Origin: Pristionchus mayeri
Lineage: Eukaryota; Nematoda; Chromadorea; Rhabditida; Neodiplogasteridae
Assembly (NCBI GenBank): GCA_036245805.1
Contig: BTRK01000002.1
Span: forward strand, 3,468,689-3,532,688
Length of the DNA: 64,000 nt
Direction: 5' to 3'
The translations under genes and the position numbers were made by a program. The notes beneath the pieces are model-generated. The model was given only the letters and a program-made list of their open reading frames with translations. It made no database searches and had not been told where the DNA came from. This document shows positions 11,603-24,022 of this stretch, piece by piece. The number at the start of each line of letters is the position of its first letter. The stretch's first letter is position 1.

Positions 11603-13641
11603 TTAAATAAGGCAAAAATATAAACGCGCCTTTTCCTCGAGCGAGCGGATGTCCGCTATCGTAATACCACCCAGTCGTCCATCCAGCAGAACACCTGCAA
11701 TTTGTGCAATTAGTCCATCCCCTTTTCCAGAGCGAGCAGCCGTGAATGGATGATGAATGTACATTAACAAGACGTAATCGTAATGGAGACGTTATGGAGG
11801 CCTAATCGTAAATCAATATTCGAAAATGCCATTCGTAAAGTGATCGCTCGTCCCACCACTTTCACGTTTCAACGAACACTCATAAACGAACTGTCCGAAA
11901 CGCAAACCTCGCTGTGGAACTTTGATAACAGCGGGGGGTACTGTTTGTGGGAGAAGCTCTCGACCATCTGCTGGAAGGCGAACCATTTGAAGTGCACGGC
12001 CACCAGCTTGTAGGCGCACATCACCTGACATTCGATATTTAAATAATTTAATTATAAACATTTTAAATCTTCTGGAGAATCACAAATTGGCTTGGCAACT
12101 TTTAGAATTCGTGAAGGACCATCACAATCAAAAATTCAGATTCACTAGGCCGATCTGAGCGTCAAAAGTAGATATATTCGACAAACAGACCAGCTGCTTG
12201 CTATTTATCTAGTTGCCCTCGACCGGTTCGGCTCCGGGATTCTATTTATGATACCAGTTTCATCAATAATAACGCTAGCTACTTTTTAGTTTCAAGGAAA
12301 TGATATAGCGAATCCCGCTATTCAAAGTAAAGCCACTTACCGTCTCCGTGCCGTTCCTCCAGTCATTGACGAGCGGTCCTCTGCCCAACTTCTTCGACTG
12401 GTACAGGAAGGGGGGCGTCTCCGGCTTGACGTCGGCCGCCACCAGGAACTCCTTGTCGTTAGTGATGTTGATGTGGACGACCTCCGCTTCGCCAGCTCCT
12501 CCTTCGAGAGGTTGTGCGCCTGTTAAATATTATTTTAAACACTGACAATATAATGAAACGTCAAAAAAACGAGCATATTTTCGAATTTAACAATTAAATA
12601 TAAACTAGTAATCGTTAATGTACGTGTCATTCAGTATCACGAGTGTAAGGTTGTTGGTAACTAAAGAACCGCGCTTTCAAGAGATGGAAGTACGACACAG
12701 AAGGCGTCTTTGCACCTCTCATGTGACTTCAGTAATACTATACTCTACTTTCGATGCTATTTGTTTTTACTTATTGGTAACTAGTAAACGATAATGTATC
12801 AAGCAGAGATATTACTCGTGGGTGGGTATCATGTGAGAACTACAAGCGAAAAATCACTAGTAACATAGTCTTGTTTCCTCAAATTCTCACTCACATTCTC
12901 GGTCGTCCCCCGGTCGGACAGGTGGATGGTCTCGACCTTGAGGAGGAAGTTGTCCTTCATGTAGTCGGGGTTCGTTAGCACGGTCCGGCAGTACGGGTAG
13001 GCGTTCCAGGCCTCCTCGTGGATCGCCAGCGAGCCCTTGGGCGCGATATTGCGGATCAGCGTCGGGACCTAAAAAAATAAATTTTAATAATTAATGGCTC
13101 ATTAGCACTGGCCTTCGAGAGGTGGTAGATCTTGTGCGTGTACTGGCCGCGGTCGTACGAGCCGTTGAAGAATGCGTGGTTCGCGAACGGCTCGCTTTCA
13201 GCACCTGCAACACGGGATCGATAATTGGTTGGAAGCTCACGCCTGGTGTCGTGAGAAGCCCGAAAAGCAACGCAGGCGCGTAATTACATGGTGTGAGCTC
13301 GATAAATGCGTATATGGGAAGCAGTGGTCGAAATACCAAGTCTGGAAAACGGGAAAAGCGGAGGAGTTTCTCTATTTCTCACTTATCCGCAACACAAAAT
13401 GTAGCAAAATTATACCGTTTGGGACTAGTAAATGAATAGTAAGAGGGAAACGAACCTCAACTCCCTCTCCGCCGCCAGTTTCGGCCTTGCTCGCCTCGGC
13501 CACGGAATACAATGGGCCGACTTGATACTCCTCTACGGTCAGCGGAAGGACGATACGACTGGAACGGTTACATAAGTGTAAAAAAATATTAATAAAAATG
13601 ACAAAACAGTGGCGGAAAACCTACTATTCCTTGACGATCAT
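11603..13641 (-). CDS. Phosphatidylinositol transfer protein (class I type), with apparent frameshifts
   Basis: Exons: 13625-13641 (MIVKEY), about 13455-13565 ([20 protein letters not shown]...), about 13107-13215 ([20 protein letters not shown]), about 12905-13071 ([20 protein letters not shown]...), about 12348-12516 (LSKEELAK, then [13 protein letters not shown]...[13 protein letters not shown]), about 11885-12025 ([20 protein letters not shown]) and about 11603-11705 (VFCWMDDWV, then [12 protein letters not shown]). These follow the PITP fold in order, including the N-terminal [30 protein letters not shown] signature, the [10 protein letters not shown] loop and the C-terminal FCWxDxWV helix. 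PITPs move phosphatidylinositol and phosphatidylcholine between membranes in the cytosol. Single-base frame changes appear near 12487 and near 11672. Either this copy is a pseudogene or the sequence has indel errors. Confidence 0.85.
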
Positions 13642-13838
13642 TATCCTTGCTTCTACGTTCTACTCTGCTGACGACGAACGGACCGGCAGCGAACCGCTGA
13701 AACGGAACGAATGAGTGGACGGTTCGAAATTAAACGAGGATTCAAAAACAAGACAAAGGAGGGATTGAAGAAGGACTATATTAGTATTGATGTTATTGAT
13801 GAAAAGCATTGGTATATCGCGAAGATGGTGAGAAACAA

Positions 13839-14924
13839 TCGGCTTGTTTAATCTGTCAGAAATGTGCGAGAAAAGTTGCGTAAAAAGTTGCGTAAAAAGT
13901 TCGCGAACTTCTGATTCTCTCCTGTTCGTGTACTCTCTCTCTTTCTCTAACCAGGTCGTTGAAAAGTTCACGAACTTTTCGACGAACTATGTTCGAAAAT
14001 CATACTTTTCTTTTGTTTTACTTATTTTTATAAACTATTTTTGCTTTTAACTTATGACTTCTTATAATGACAACCTTCCCTTAGCTGGAATAGCTTCAGA
14101 ATACAGCGTAGTGAAAGTAAACAGGGTTGGAGTATTTTTTTCGAAAATGGGTCACCACTTTCCCCACCCTGTAATGTCAAGCTATTCCATCAGAGGGAAG
14201 GTTGTTCTTATAAGCAGTCATAAGTTGAAAGCAAAAATAATTGATAAAAATAAGTAAAACAAAAGAAAAGTACGAATTTCGAACATAGTTCGTCGAAAAG
14301 TTCGTGAACTTTTCAAGGAGCTGCGTGAAAAGTTAGAGAAAGGCGAGAGAGCACGCGTTCTTGAGAGAGGGAAAAGGAAGCAGTGATTGTTTACTTCCTT
14401 TTCCCTCTCTCAAGAATGCGTGCTCTCTCGCCTTTCTCTAACTTTTCACGCAGCTCCTTGAAAAGTTCGTTAAAAACCGGCATTAATTCGTTCGAAATTC
14501 GTACTTTTCTTTTGTTTTACTTATTTTTATCAATTATTTTTGCTCTTAACTTATGACTGCGTATAAGAACAACTTTCCCTCTGATGGAATAGCTTGACAT
14601 TACAGGGTGGGGAAAGTGGTGACCCATTTTCGAAAAAAATACTCCAACCCTGTTTACTTTCACTACGCTGTATTCTGAAGCTATTCCAGCTAAGGGAAGG
14701 TTGTCATTATAAGAAATCATAAGTTAAAAGCAAAAATAGTTTATAAAAGTAAGTAAAACAAAAGAAAAGTATGATTTTCGAACACAGTTCGTCGAAAAGT
14801 TCGTGAACTTTTCATCGACCTGGTTAGAGAAAGAGAGAGAGCATGCGAAATGGAGAGAATCAGAAGTTCGCGAACTTTTTACGCAACTTTTTCTCGCACA
14901 TTTCTGACAGATTAAACAGGCCGA
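13839..14924. mobile_element. Foldback element: inverted dimer of a ~580-bp palindromic unit
   Basis: The ends are TCGGCTTGTTTAATCTGTCAG at left and its near inverse at right. Each half resembles the single unit at 61824-62410, which is itself an inverted repeat (AACCTTCCCTTAGCTGG against CCATCAGAGGGAAGGTT). The two halves are joined head to head around 14370-14420, through a GAGAGAGGGAAAAGGAAGCA word and its mirror. Sequence repeatedly carries AAAAGTTCGTGAACTTTT-type palindromes. Small frames inside are by-products. Confidence 0.85.
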
Positions 14925-16021
14925 ATGTCATTGGGTGGAAAAAGCGATTCAGTGAGTTCCTTCCAACACGGCAGTGCGAACGAGCACCGCAGATAAGAAC
15001 TTGAGTCGGTAATTCAACGGATGAATAATTGAATGCACATGCGAGAAGTGGTTGCATAGCGGGTTGAATCAGCAGTATATAAATTACGCAAGTCGAGCGA
15101 AACAAAAGAAACTCAAAAACCAGCTAGCAAACTAGGCACCATAAGTTAAACAAGGTGTGTTCCTGCCTAAATTCATAGTGAGAAAGGTGAATAGGGTGAT
15201 TTTCCCACGGAATATAACCAGATTTGACAAGAAACAACGAAAAAATGAGTGGAAAACGCGAAAAAATGCGAGGGAAAATTTATCCCAAGAACCGGGCCAA
15301 GAACCGGCAAATGTCAAAAAAGTGTGGGAAACCTCACCAAGGCTCACGCGACGGTTCAAATTGTTGAATTATTGTCATTGCGAATTTACTACACTCCTAC
15401 ATTTTTTTTAATTTTTATTTTTTTCTTCGAAATAATATGTTTTCAATAGTAGATTTCAGTAGAAAGAAAGAAAACAATTTAAAAATATAAACTTTCAGGC
15501 TCCCGGATCCCTTTAAAGGATTTCCTTTTCCGATACACATTCGTTTTATGAATATTCTGAATTCCAAGTTCATGATATGTTTACTTGATTTTGTGATAAA
15601 TTATTTGTGATGAAAACTGACTGCAGTTCCGTATTGTTGATCTGACAATTCACTCGCATACTTAGCGAATACATATATGCACATATCTCGGTCGGAAATG
15701 TATATAATGGAGGAAAAGCCGTGGTAACGTAAAACTCGAACTCCGATGATGAGCTATGTCGTAAATCGCATATAATATTTGTATTCGCTAAACTAAAATC
15801 GGTACTTTATACCTTTAATAATGTATTCAGCTTTTTGATACGTTCGATTACTATTTCGGCCGGTATTATGTAAAGGAAGGGAGTATTGTGAACATTTATT
15901 AGTTACTTGATTGATATAGTGAATTACAAATCTAAAAAAATGCAGTGAGAGTAATTGTTGCAATGACGTGTACAGCTTATATTATGTGAAAAAATAGATC
16001 AATTCACATTTCATATCGAGT
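14925..16021. other. Gap without a recognised gene
   Basis: A possible core promoter (GTATATAAATTACGCAAG, near 15076) is followed by A-rich sequence and a short Lys/Arg-rich frame starting ATGAGTGG near 15245. I could not extend these into a gene. The rest is AT-rich with no repeat recognised. Confidence 0.35.
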
Positions 16022-19000
16022 CTAAGCTAAAGCCAAGTCTTCATTCTGCTGCTTCTTGACCACAATAATGCGAAACTCAACATCTCCCGAGGGCATGATC
16101 TGCTCTCTCATTGTCGCTACAACTTGGCCAGTTTGATTCAGTTGATTCACCATCTGCGCACATTCGTCTCTAGTGCAATTCACTAGCAGCTGTTCCATCT
16201 GTCGAGTTTGCGGTCCGCGTCGCCTTTGTCCGAACATATTGTGCATCCTATACGTAACATCATGCGGCATTGACGCCATCATCATCGTTTGGAAATTCGG
16301 GAACTCCATTTCCAAGTTACGTCTATTATTATTATCGAGGTTATGATTTAGCATGAAATTCAAGTGTTGTATGGCTTGCTCGCCAAAACTATTCGAATCT
16401 TCCTCAATATTCCAAACAAGCTCGACGGAACAATTTGTATTAACCACTCGAACGAGAAGCGGGCTGACGGCGTTGAAACATGAAAAATGCAGTATTACAG
16501 TAGCGGGCAAAATTATATCAGATTGGGGTTTTCCACTTTTCCCATTTGCTTAATCCTATTCCAAATATCGGCTTCACTTTTCTTGAATGATTAACACTCG
16601 AATCGTCCATCAAATGTTACTATCGTGGTAGTGTACAGTAGGATATTCGGGTCAATGATAAAACACCATTTCGGGCAAAATCGGTTTTTTAGGTAAAAAT
16701 ATAGAAATAACTGTGGCCAGATCTAAATCAGCAAGTTTAAAGAAGAATTCTTCGGGACATTGACCATGGATGATAAACTGATAAACGATTTTTGGGTTGA
16801 ATTGAGTCGCTAGAAGATAAGTGCAAACTTTCGTAACGAATCGACATTAGGTTACCCCACACATTTACATTTTATCAAAGAGGTGTTTTACAGGCCGAGA
16901 TATGATCTTACGAACTTGCTTATTTATATATGGCTATAAACTGATTTTGCGTGAAATATTGCTTTCTCAGCAACCGAACATGGTACACTAACATAATACT
17001 ATCAGCGAATTGTTAGTCGATTTTTAATGTTGATGGGTAATGAAAAACGGTATTGGTAATGGTATTCAACAGTATTGCGAATATCATTACCAATACCAAT
17101 CCAATGCGAATCCAATGGCCATGATTTCGACCCCTTGATCCACCCAGGCAACGGCATTAAAAAATATGGCATAAATCCCCCACATTGTAGTTTCCATCTT
17201 ATAGAAACAGTAGAAAATTACGATGGATTCAATGCGTTTACCTGTTGAATAGAATGCTGTGAACAATACTAAACGGTCGACTTCCAAGTCTACAAGGTAC
17301 TTAAATTGAAGATCTTGCATCAGAGATCTGAGAAAGATATATCACATAACTCAGTAAATATTTAAAAAAGATAATACTTACACTGTACTTGTGTTGTATT
17401 TAGAATCATTTACGGCAATTTCATCGAATGTATATCTTCTGATCGAATTATATAGAGTTGTGTACTCGTCAAAGTAACTTGGATCACAATATTTCCCAAG
17501 TATTTCAAATTTCACAACTCGTGACGATCTACGCAAAATCGCAGAGCTTTGATCGGAGATTGTTTGTAATTTTCGATTTTCATCCTGGTCATTCCAATTG
17601 ACAACGTTGATCTGAGTTATATGTTATTCTTAATAAATATCACATCATTCAAGAGGGAAACGAGCGAGATTTGTCATTCTTGTGATCAGTGTCGTGAAAA
17701 TCGTACCCTCCCCTCCCTGGCATTCCTAAGTGACCCCCCAAAATCTTTTTGTAGCTCCCTACGTAGGGTCGGATACTAGCCTCAGTTATCTTCGAAAACT
17801 GTTTCGTGGATACGGTGAAAGCGAAATGGGCTTATGAGTGACCCCAACCATTTTGTGAAAATTGACCTCTTGTATACCACTGTTAGAATCGATTATCAGA
17901 ATACATATCAGAATAACCTATACATATCGATATAGTTCAACAAATGAGTTGGAGCCACTCAGAAGTAAAATTCGCTTTCACCGTATCAAGGAAATAGTTC
18001 TTAGTGTAAAAGATGCCGATCTATCCGACCCTCCGTTGGGAGCTTCGATAATTTGATATCTAGAAATCGGATTTTCCCGGAAATCGGATTTTTTGTGAAC
18101 AATAATAGTTCAGGGGCCACTCAGCAATTCCCAAGGGGGGGAACACCGGCTTGAACTCCAAATTCGGCTCCATTCTCTCTTGGGAAGAGTGGATGATGTA
18201 TATGCACTTTAATAATGCATATTTTGAAAAATCAGAATAACCAACCGAAAGTCGCAGAAGAAAATTCGATTTCTGAGTCCTTGCGAACACATTTATTTGG
18301 CTAATATTCAATTAATCAAAAACAGTTAAATTTGAAGCGTTTCTGTGTTTTTTCTTTCAATGTTGAGTTTTTTTTGGGAAATACCGTATTCGAATTTTTT
18401 TTCGGAACCTCTCGGTGGTTGTTCTGATTTCGAAAAAAAAAACAATATTTCTACCCAAAAATGTCTTACATATTCGCTGAGCGCATCGTCGTATTTCTGA
18501 CTTGACTGCCATTTATTGATTCCGAAATATTTGCGGAATCTCTCCGGAATCCGAATTGTCATTATCTTCACTCCATGACTGGCAAAATTCCAGCAAAAAT
18601 AGTCGATAACTGGGAGATGTTTGGGATTTGCCAGATGTTCAGCAGATAGTGTATTCCATTGAGGGGATATCTGATACGTATTATTGATTCTGCATCGGTT
18701 TTTGCGGGACATCGACTCCCTTTTGGTTCTATTGCACTTTTGGTCATTCTCAATGGATTCACTCAAATAAAATATTGTAGCTATCGCTTTCCCCCCTCTA
18801 TCGTATTTTTGTTACTCCAAAACACGGGCTGCATATATCGTGTTTTGTTGCGGGCAAATTGTGCCTCGTTTATATGTTGTTAAATGTAGGAATGTAACAC
18901 GAACTGCCACAAAATCCACACCCACACGCTCGCCCGAACACGAAATGCCCCCCATCTCCGACGCCTTATCCCTCTCCTATGCTGCTTGCGAATAATGTAC

Positions 19001-21142
19001 AGTAGCGGACAAAAGTTTAGCACTAAATTTCAAATAATCATAACTTCTTTCAAAATTGAGATAAATACTTACGGTTTGGAGCATTCGAGAGATACACCGC
19101 AGGGTATTATCGGTATATGGATGGTGTGCTGAAACCTAAATGTCGCGGGTTACATCATTAATTTTCCCGGTGCTCTTTAGTTTTGATTTTTTTAAACCTC
19201 AGCCGAACTGAGCTATGAAGTCAATTTCATTTTGATGAGAGTACCTACCCCGATGATGCGGATCCACTATCCAGCGTGTTTGGTGCTTCTCGATGAGAAT
19301 CGGTATATCGATTTTCCGAGACCTCACAAATTTAGTTGTTTGGCCATATCTTCGGAACAAATTGAGCTAAAGGGTCAACATTTCGCAGGTATCATACTGT
19401 CGTGTTGGAGCAACATTGTGCCAAGTTTTACAGCGAGCAGACTAAAAATTGCAAAAATCGAAAAAAATTGTTCACCAATTTTCAGCCACATGAAACCACC
19501 CAATCGGGTACAGCGAAAAATCTGATTTCCTGTCACTTTATGTAGAAACTATCAAAGTACTATTGTGCGAAATTGCGAGATTATGAGATTCTTTTTACCC
19601 ATTTTGCATGTGAATACTCGGGGAGGGTCGGTGAAGGAACAGTTTCGTGAGGTTTGAGTAAAAATAGAGCATTGCCAGATTTGCACTAAACCAACACGGT
19701 AGCATATTTATACCAAGTTATGCACATTTATCGTTGAATTGAGATGATTTGACTTGAAATGTTCGTGATCAGATAATGCGATTGTTGAGTCCGACTACTT
19801 CTGAACAGCCGCTTCACTCTGACCCTCGCCGAGTATTCACTTGAAAAATGGGTATAAAGAATCGCCTAATCTCGCAATTTCGCACAGTAGTTCTCTAATA
19901 GTTTCTACATAAAGCGACAAGAAATCAGATTTTTCGCTAATCCCGATTGAGCGGTTTCATATGGCTGAAAACTGGTGAACAATTTTTTTCGATTTTTGCA
20001 ATTTTTAGTCTGCTCGCTGTAAAACTTGGCACAATGTTGCTCCAACACGACAGTATGATACCTGCGAAATGTTGACCCTTTAGCTCAATTTGTTCCGAAG
20101 ATATAGCCAAACAACTAAATTTGTGAGATCTCGGAAAATCGATATACCGATTCTCATCGAGAAGCACCAAACACGCTGGATAGTGGATTCCCATCATCGG
20201 GGAAGGTACTCTCATCAAAATGGATTTGACTTTATAGCGCAGTTCGGCTGAGGTTTAAACAAATCAAATCGAAAGAGCTCCGGGAAAATTAATGTTGTAA
20301 CCCGCGACATTTAGGTTTCAGCACATCATCCATATGCCGATAATACCCTGCGGTGTATCTCTCGAATGCTCCAAACCGTAAGTCTTTATCTCAATTTTGA
20401 AAGAAGTTATGATCATTTGAAATTTGGTGCTAAACTTTTGTCCGCTACTGTATAAAGAAAGTAATTATAAGCTACGTAAACAAGCGGATAACTAATGTTT
20501 ACATGGTCACGGCATAAAACATTAATCTCAGTCTTTCCTTCTCGAACTACTGGAAATCAGGAAACACTTTAAAGAAGGAGTAACACGAAAAATAGATTGT
20601 ACGAAAAATAGAATAGTGGATGTCCTAGAGGACATAATTCCCAGGAGAAATCACTTTATCCGAAGTGACACATATATGTCATATATGACTCTATCACGAG
20701 ATATGAGAATGAGAAGATTGGGCCTCAGCGCAGGTGAAGCGCGCGTATTTGAAATGAATGAGAAAAACAGCAACAACGAATCGCACCAAGCTGGATTCGA
20801 ACCCACGTAGCTTGCGCTTCACGCGCAAGAGTTACCCACTGCGCTATGATCACGATTTGTTCGAGGTTAGGGGAAACACTATATCTACCACGCTCATCAG
20901 AATGCATTACCTTCTCATCTCTTATTCGTGTTACACCTTCTTTAAGTGTAATAACCTAGCAACTACATGAGTTTTCCGGTATATTGTACATTTGGTGGGG
21001 GTGTCGGCGTTTCGAAGGGAATAGTGATAAAAATATTCAGAACCATTTTCATAGTGTCCACCAATTCCACTCCCACGCTGATGATTGTTCTGATGACATC
21101 TTGGTTCAGGTTGATGAGGTTCAGTTCGTCTTGCGCTGACAT
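16022..21142 (-). CDS. Family Q gene A (expanded nematode-type family of unknown function)
   Basis: Exon 1 is 21044-21142 (99 nt, MSAQDELNLINLNQDVIRTI...). Exon 2 is 18470-18670 (ISPQWNTLSAEHLANPKHLP...YFCWNF...RIPERFRKYFG). Exon 3 is 17382-17611 (230 nt), exon 4 is 17242-17327 (86 nt) and exon 5 runs from about 16479 to 16022. Exon 5 ends with the family C-terminus QMEQLLVNCTRDECAQMVNQ, LNQTGQVVATM and PSGDVEFRI. Exon sizes and phases match genes B and D. The N-terminal LNLINLNxDVIRTI...MxxISPQW region is F-box-like in length and pattern, but I cannot prove that. Exons 1-4 are open, but where other members have CAG before exon 5 this copy has CAT (16480-16482), so the last acceptor may be lost. 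Intron 1 holds a 1.45-kb palindrome and a tRNA-like sequence; intron 2 holds a second palindrome. Confidence 0.65.
17699..18141. repeat. Degenerate long inverted repeat in intron 2 of gene A
   Basis: The left part (CCTCCCTGGCATTCCTAAG, GTAGCTCCCTACGTAGGGTC, GATACGGTGAAAGCGAAAT) is mirrored with mismatches by TTCGCTTTCACCGTATC, TCCGACCCTCCGTTGGGAGC and CTCAGCAATTCCCAAGG. The arrangement of words (AGCTCCC..GGGTCGGA.., then TGAGTGACCCC) resembles the palindrome at 37.04-38.07 kb, which suggests a related older element. Confidence 0.6.
19000..20451. mobile_element. Tc1/mariner-type palindromic element (foldback), about 1.45 kb
   Basis: It starts CAGTAGCGGACAAAAGTTTA and ends TAAACTTTTGTCCGCTACTG, flanked by TA at 18998-18999 and 20452-20453. 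Nearly the whole element is two inverted arms of about 640 bp that meet around 19726, with roughly 150 bp of weaker match in the middle. The mirrored frames at 19232-19525 and 19937-20218 arise because the arms are near copies. No transposase. It lies in intron 1 of gene A. A partial copy of the terminal motif (ACAGTAGCGGGCAAAATT) occurs near 16498. Confidence 0.9.
20779..20857 (-). tRNA. tRNA-like sequence (probably a pseudogene or SINE head)
   Basis: On the minus strand a 7-bp acceptor pairing is possible (AATCGTG with TGCGATT, two wobbles). It is followed by an A-box-like TAGCGCAGTGGG, an inverted repeat CTTGCGC...GCGCAAG and a perfect B box GGTTCGAATCC. The anticodon loop does not have T33 in the expected place and the length is 79 nt, so a working tRNA is unlikely. 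It could be the RNA polymerase III head of a SINE. Confidence 0.45.
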
Positions 21143-21706
21143 CGTGAGAGAAGAGGACGAGAACTCGGAGTGGTGACTTAATGAAATAGATTTACAATAG
21201 ATGAATCACATCAGACAGTAATTCTCAGGCGATGATGGGGTCATAATATGCATGAGCTGCACTCTGCGGCGGAGCTTATGAAGAGTTTGATAAGCAATAT
21301 GAAACTCGACTATATTAATTGACTGGATGAATGAATGTGGATGAATGTCGGAGCAGCTAACAAAAAGCGGTTGGTACGAATGAATGCGTTGATATTCGTT
21401 GTGAGACATTGAAACAAAATATCGAAATTTTATCTTTTGCAAGTATCTTCAATAAATACGTCGCGGAAGCTATCATACTACAGAGCGGTTGTCACTTGTT
21501 TATCAATATTTAGTATTCTTTGCCAGGAATGGAACACTAATCAAAGGAAATATGTTGAGAATGAGCAACAGAATCATTGAGGTCAGAAATGTAACACATC
21601 ACAGTTTTTTTTAAAAAATGAAATGCACATAATGAACAATGATTTGCAAAATACTAACTAATTATTTACATATCACAGGTATCACGAGTCAGTGGAGGAA
21701 GCCACG

Positions 21707-23491
21707 AGCAATTTTTTTCAAACACATTTAAAATCGATCAAATTATAACGTTAAGCTAGTATAGGGACAAGATTACGAATGAACAAGGTCATTTGTCCCA
21801 GAGCCCGATTATAGGTATTTCCCGGTTCCAAAACCGGCTATACTGTATTTCAGCTCACAGATGAGCTACAGGGATGGCTCGGTGCGCAAAATACGCGGAA
21901 AAATACGGCGATCAACTTTGCCGTTGACCACTTTTTGATTGGATGCAAACCAAAAAAGTTTGCACTGAAAAATCAATTTCTGTTCGAACAATAAATATAT
22001 TTGGGTATCATGCAGGTGCGTTGCAGGGAATTTTATTGCAGAATATTAAAGAAGAAGTCTACCTACATCTTATATAAAATAATCGTTCAAATCGATGATG
22101 ACTCAAATTGCCAAATAGACGATCAACGGTTGCTAACTAGAGGTGGGTAGCACAACATTTAGCCGTATTCGAAATGTTTCGGTCAGTCATGATCAGTTTT
22201 GATTATGTTAGAGTGTTTTTAAAATATCTACACCTTATTCCACTAAAATAATCGCCAACATTTAAATTTTGGAACAATCGATTTCCGACTTGCTCGATTT
22301 TGGCCGATTTTGCGACCAGAAAAAGCGTGATTCTCAAAAAGTTATCCCCAAGATTATATGCAAAATTTTCAGTAGTACTCGCATTCTCTCTGAATTACTT
22401 CACATTTGCCAATTCTGCTCTCGTTCTGTCTAGATAATATCCTCCAAAAATGCGAGATCGAAGGGTCGCAAAAATTTAAAATTCGAATTCTCAACAGGTT
22501 ATGCTCAATCCATTCTTATTTGTGTACAAGAAATAAGTGCGATTGAGAATTGTGCTGAAAACACTTTTATTATAATCGTATTGATAGTTTACAAATATTT
22601 CATTTTTCAAAATTCGAAATTTTAATAAATTTTTGAATCTCTCTTGTTACATGTTCAGTGTCGTTTTGAACTTCTCTATGTTCAAAATATATTTTTAAAT
22701 TTATAGATTCGATCAAAATGTATTGGGAATTTGAATTTTAACTTTTTGCGACCCTTCGATGTCGCATTTTTTGAGGATATTATCTAGACAGAATGACTGC
22801 AGAGATGGCTACTTCTAAGTAATTTGGAGAGAATACCAGTAGTACTGAAAACTTCACAAAAAGTATTGGGAATAACGTTTTGATAATCGCACTTTTTCAG
22901 GTCCCAAAATCGGCCAAAAAGGAAATAGATTTTTCCAAAACTTAAATTTTGGCAATTATTTTAGTGGAATTGGGTGTAGATATTTTAAAAACACTATAAA
23001 ATAATCAAAACTGATCATAACTGACCGACACATTTCGAATACGGCTAAATGTTGTGCTACCCACCTCGAGTTAGCAACCGTTGATCGTCTATTTGGCAAT
23101 TTGAGTCATCTTCGATTTGAACGATTATTTTATATAAGATGTAGGTAGACTTCCTCTTTAATATTCTGCAATAAAATTCCCTGCAACGCACCTGCATGAT
23201 ACCCAAATATATTTATTTTTCGAACAGAAATTGATTTTACAGTGCAAACTTTTTTGGTTTGCATCCAATCAAAAAGTGGTCAACGGTAAAGATTTTTTTG
23301 CGTATTTTGCGCACCGTGCCATCCCTGTAGCTCATCTGTGAGCTGAAATACAGTATAGCCGGTTTTGGAACCGGGAAATACCTATAATCCGGCTCTGGGA
23401 CAAATGACCTTGTTCATTCGTAATCTTGTCCCTATACTAACTTAACGTTATAATTTGATCGATTTTAAATGGGTTTGAAAAAAATTGTTCG
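21707..23491. repeat. Very long inverted repeat (palindrome), about 1.8 kb
   Basis: Left arm words such as TATAGGGACAAGATTACGAA (21763) and CAGATGAGCTACAGGGATGG (21857) return inverted near 23425 and 23330. The arms are about 0.85 kb each and meet around 22600. Divergence is a few percent with small indels. No TA-flanked terminal motif is obvious, and no protein is encoded. It fills the space between gene A and gene B. Confidence 0.88.
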
Positions 23492-24022
23492 CGAACTGGC
23501 ACTTTTCGCTTCACCGACTACATGTGATATATTATTACACGATGATACTCTCCATTCTGGCGCTCGTGATGGGCGATCGTCTCTGAGCCCGCTCTCTTCC
23601 GACATCGGATAGTATATCCTACTTAAATATGAGTAACACGGATGGATTCCCAGTCTCGAGTCGATCAACCGTCAAGAAATCTTCACTCAAGTCTGCGTTG
23701 CGATTTCCCTACCGGCGCAAGTCTTGTTCTCGGCGGCAGGATGATTTACAGCGTGGGAAACGTTTTAATACTTTCAATAATTTGCTGCTGAAGTGTAGTG
23801 AAGGGAAAATGTATATAATTGACACATGACTTCGATAATTGCTAATTAGTTTATTCATATCAATGCTGGAAGAATTACAATAATTGAAAAAAAGGAAAAT
23901 AATGAATGCATTGGGGTTCAATGAGCAATCGTCTGACTCTCTTCAGTTTGCGCGCTCTCTCGTCTCTCTGACCGGCGAGAGAGCGTGCAAACCGAAGAGA
24001 GTCAGACCATTGCTTGGTTCAA

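Noticed and set aside
13844..14257. Short frames repeated at 13.8-14.7 kb and 61.8-62.2 kb
   Set aside because: They follow the foldback element, including its palindromic AAAAGTTCGCGAACTTTT words; no coding signature.
19232..20218. Two near-identical ~95-codon frames on opposite strands (19232-19525 and 19937-20218)
   Set aside because: They lie at mirror positions in the arms of the palindromic element; similarity follows from the inverted repeat, and no splice sites or domains accompany them.
20779..20857. Functional tRNA gene
   Set aside because: B box and acceptor pairing are good, but the anticodon loop lacks the expected T33 and the length is off; kept only as tRNA-like.
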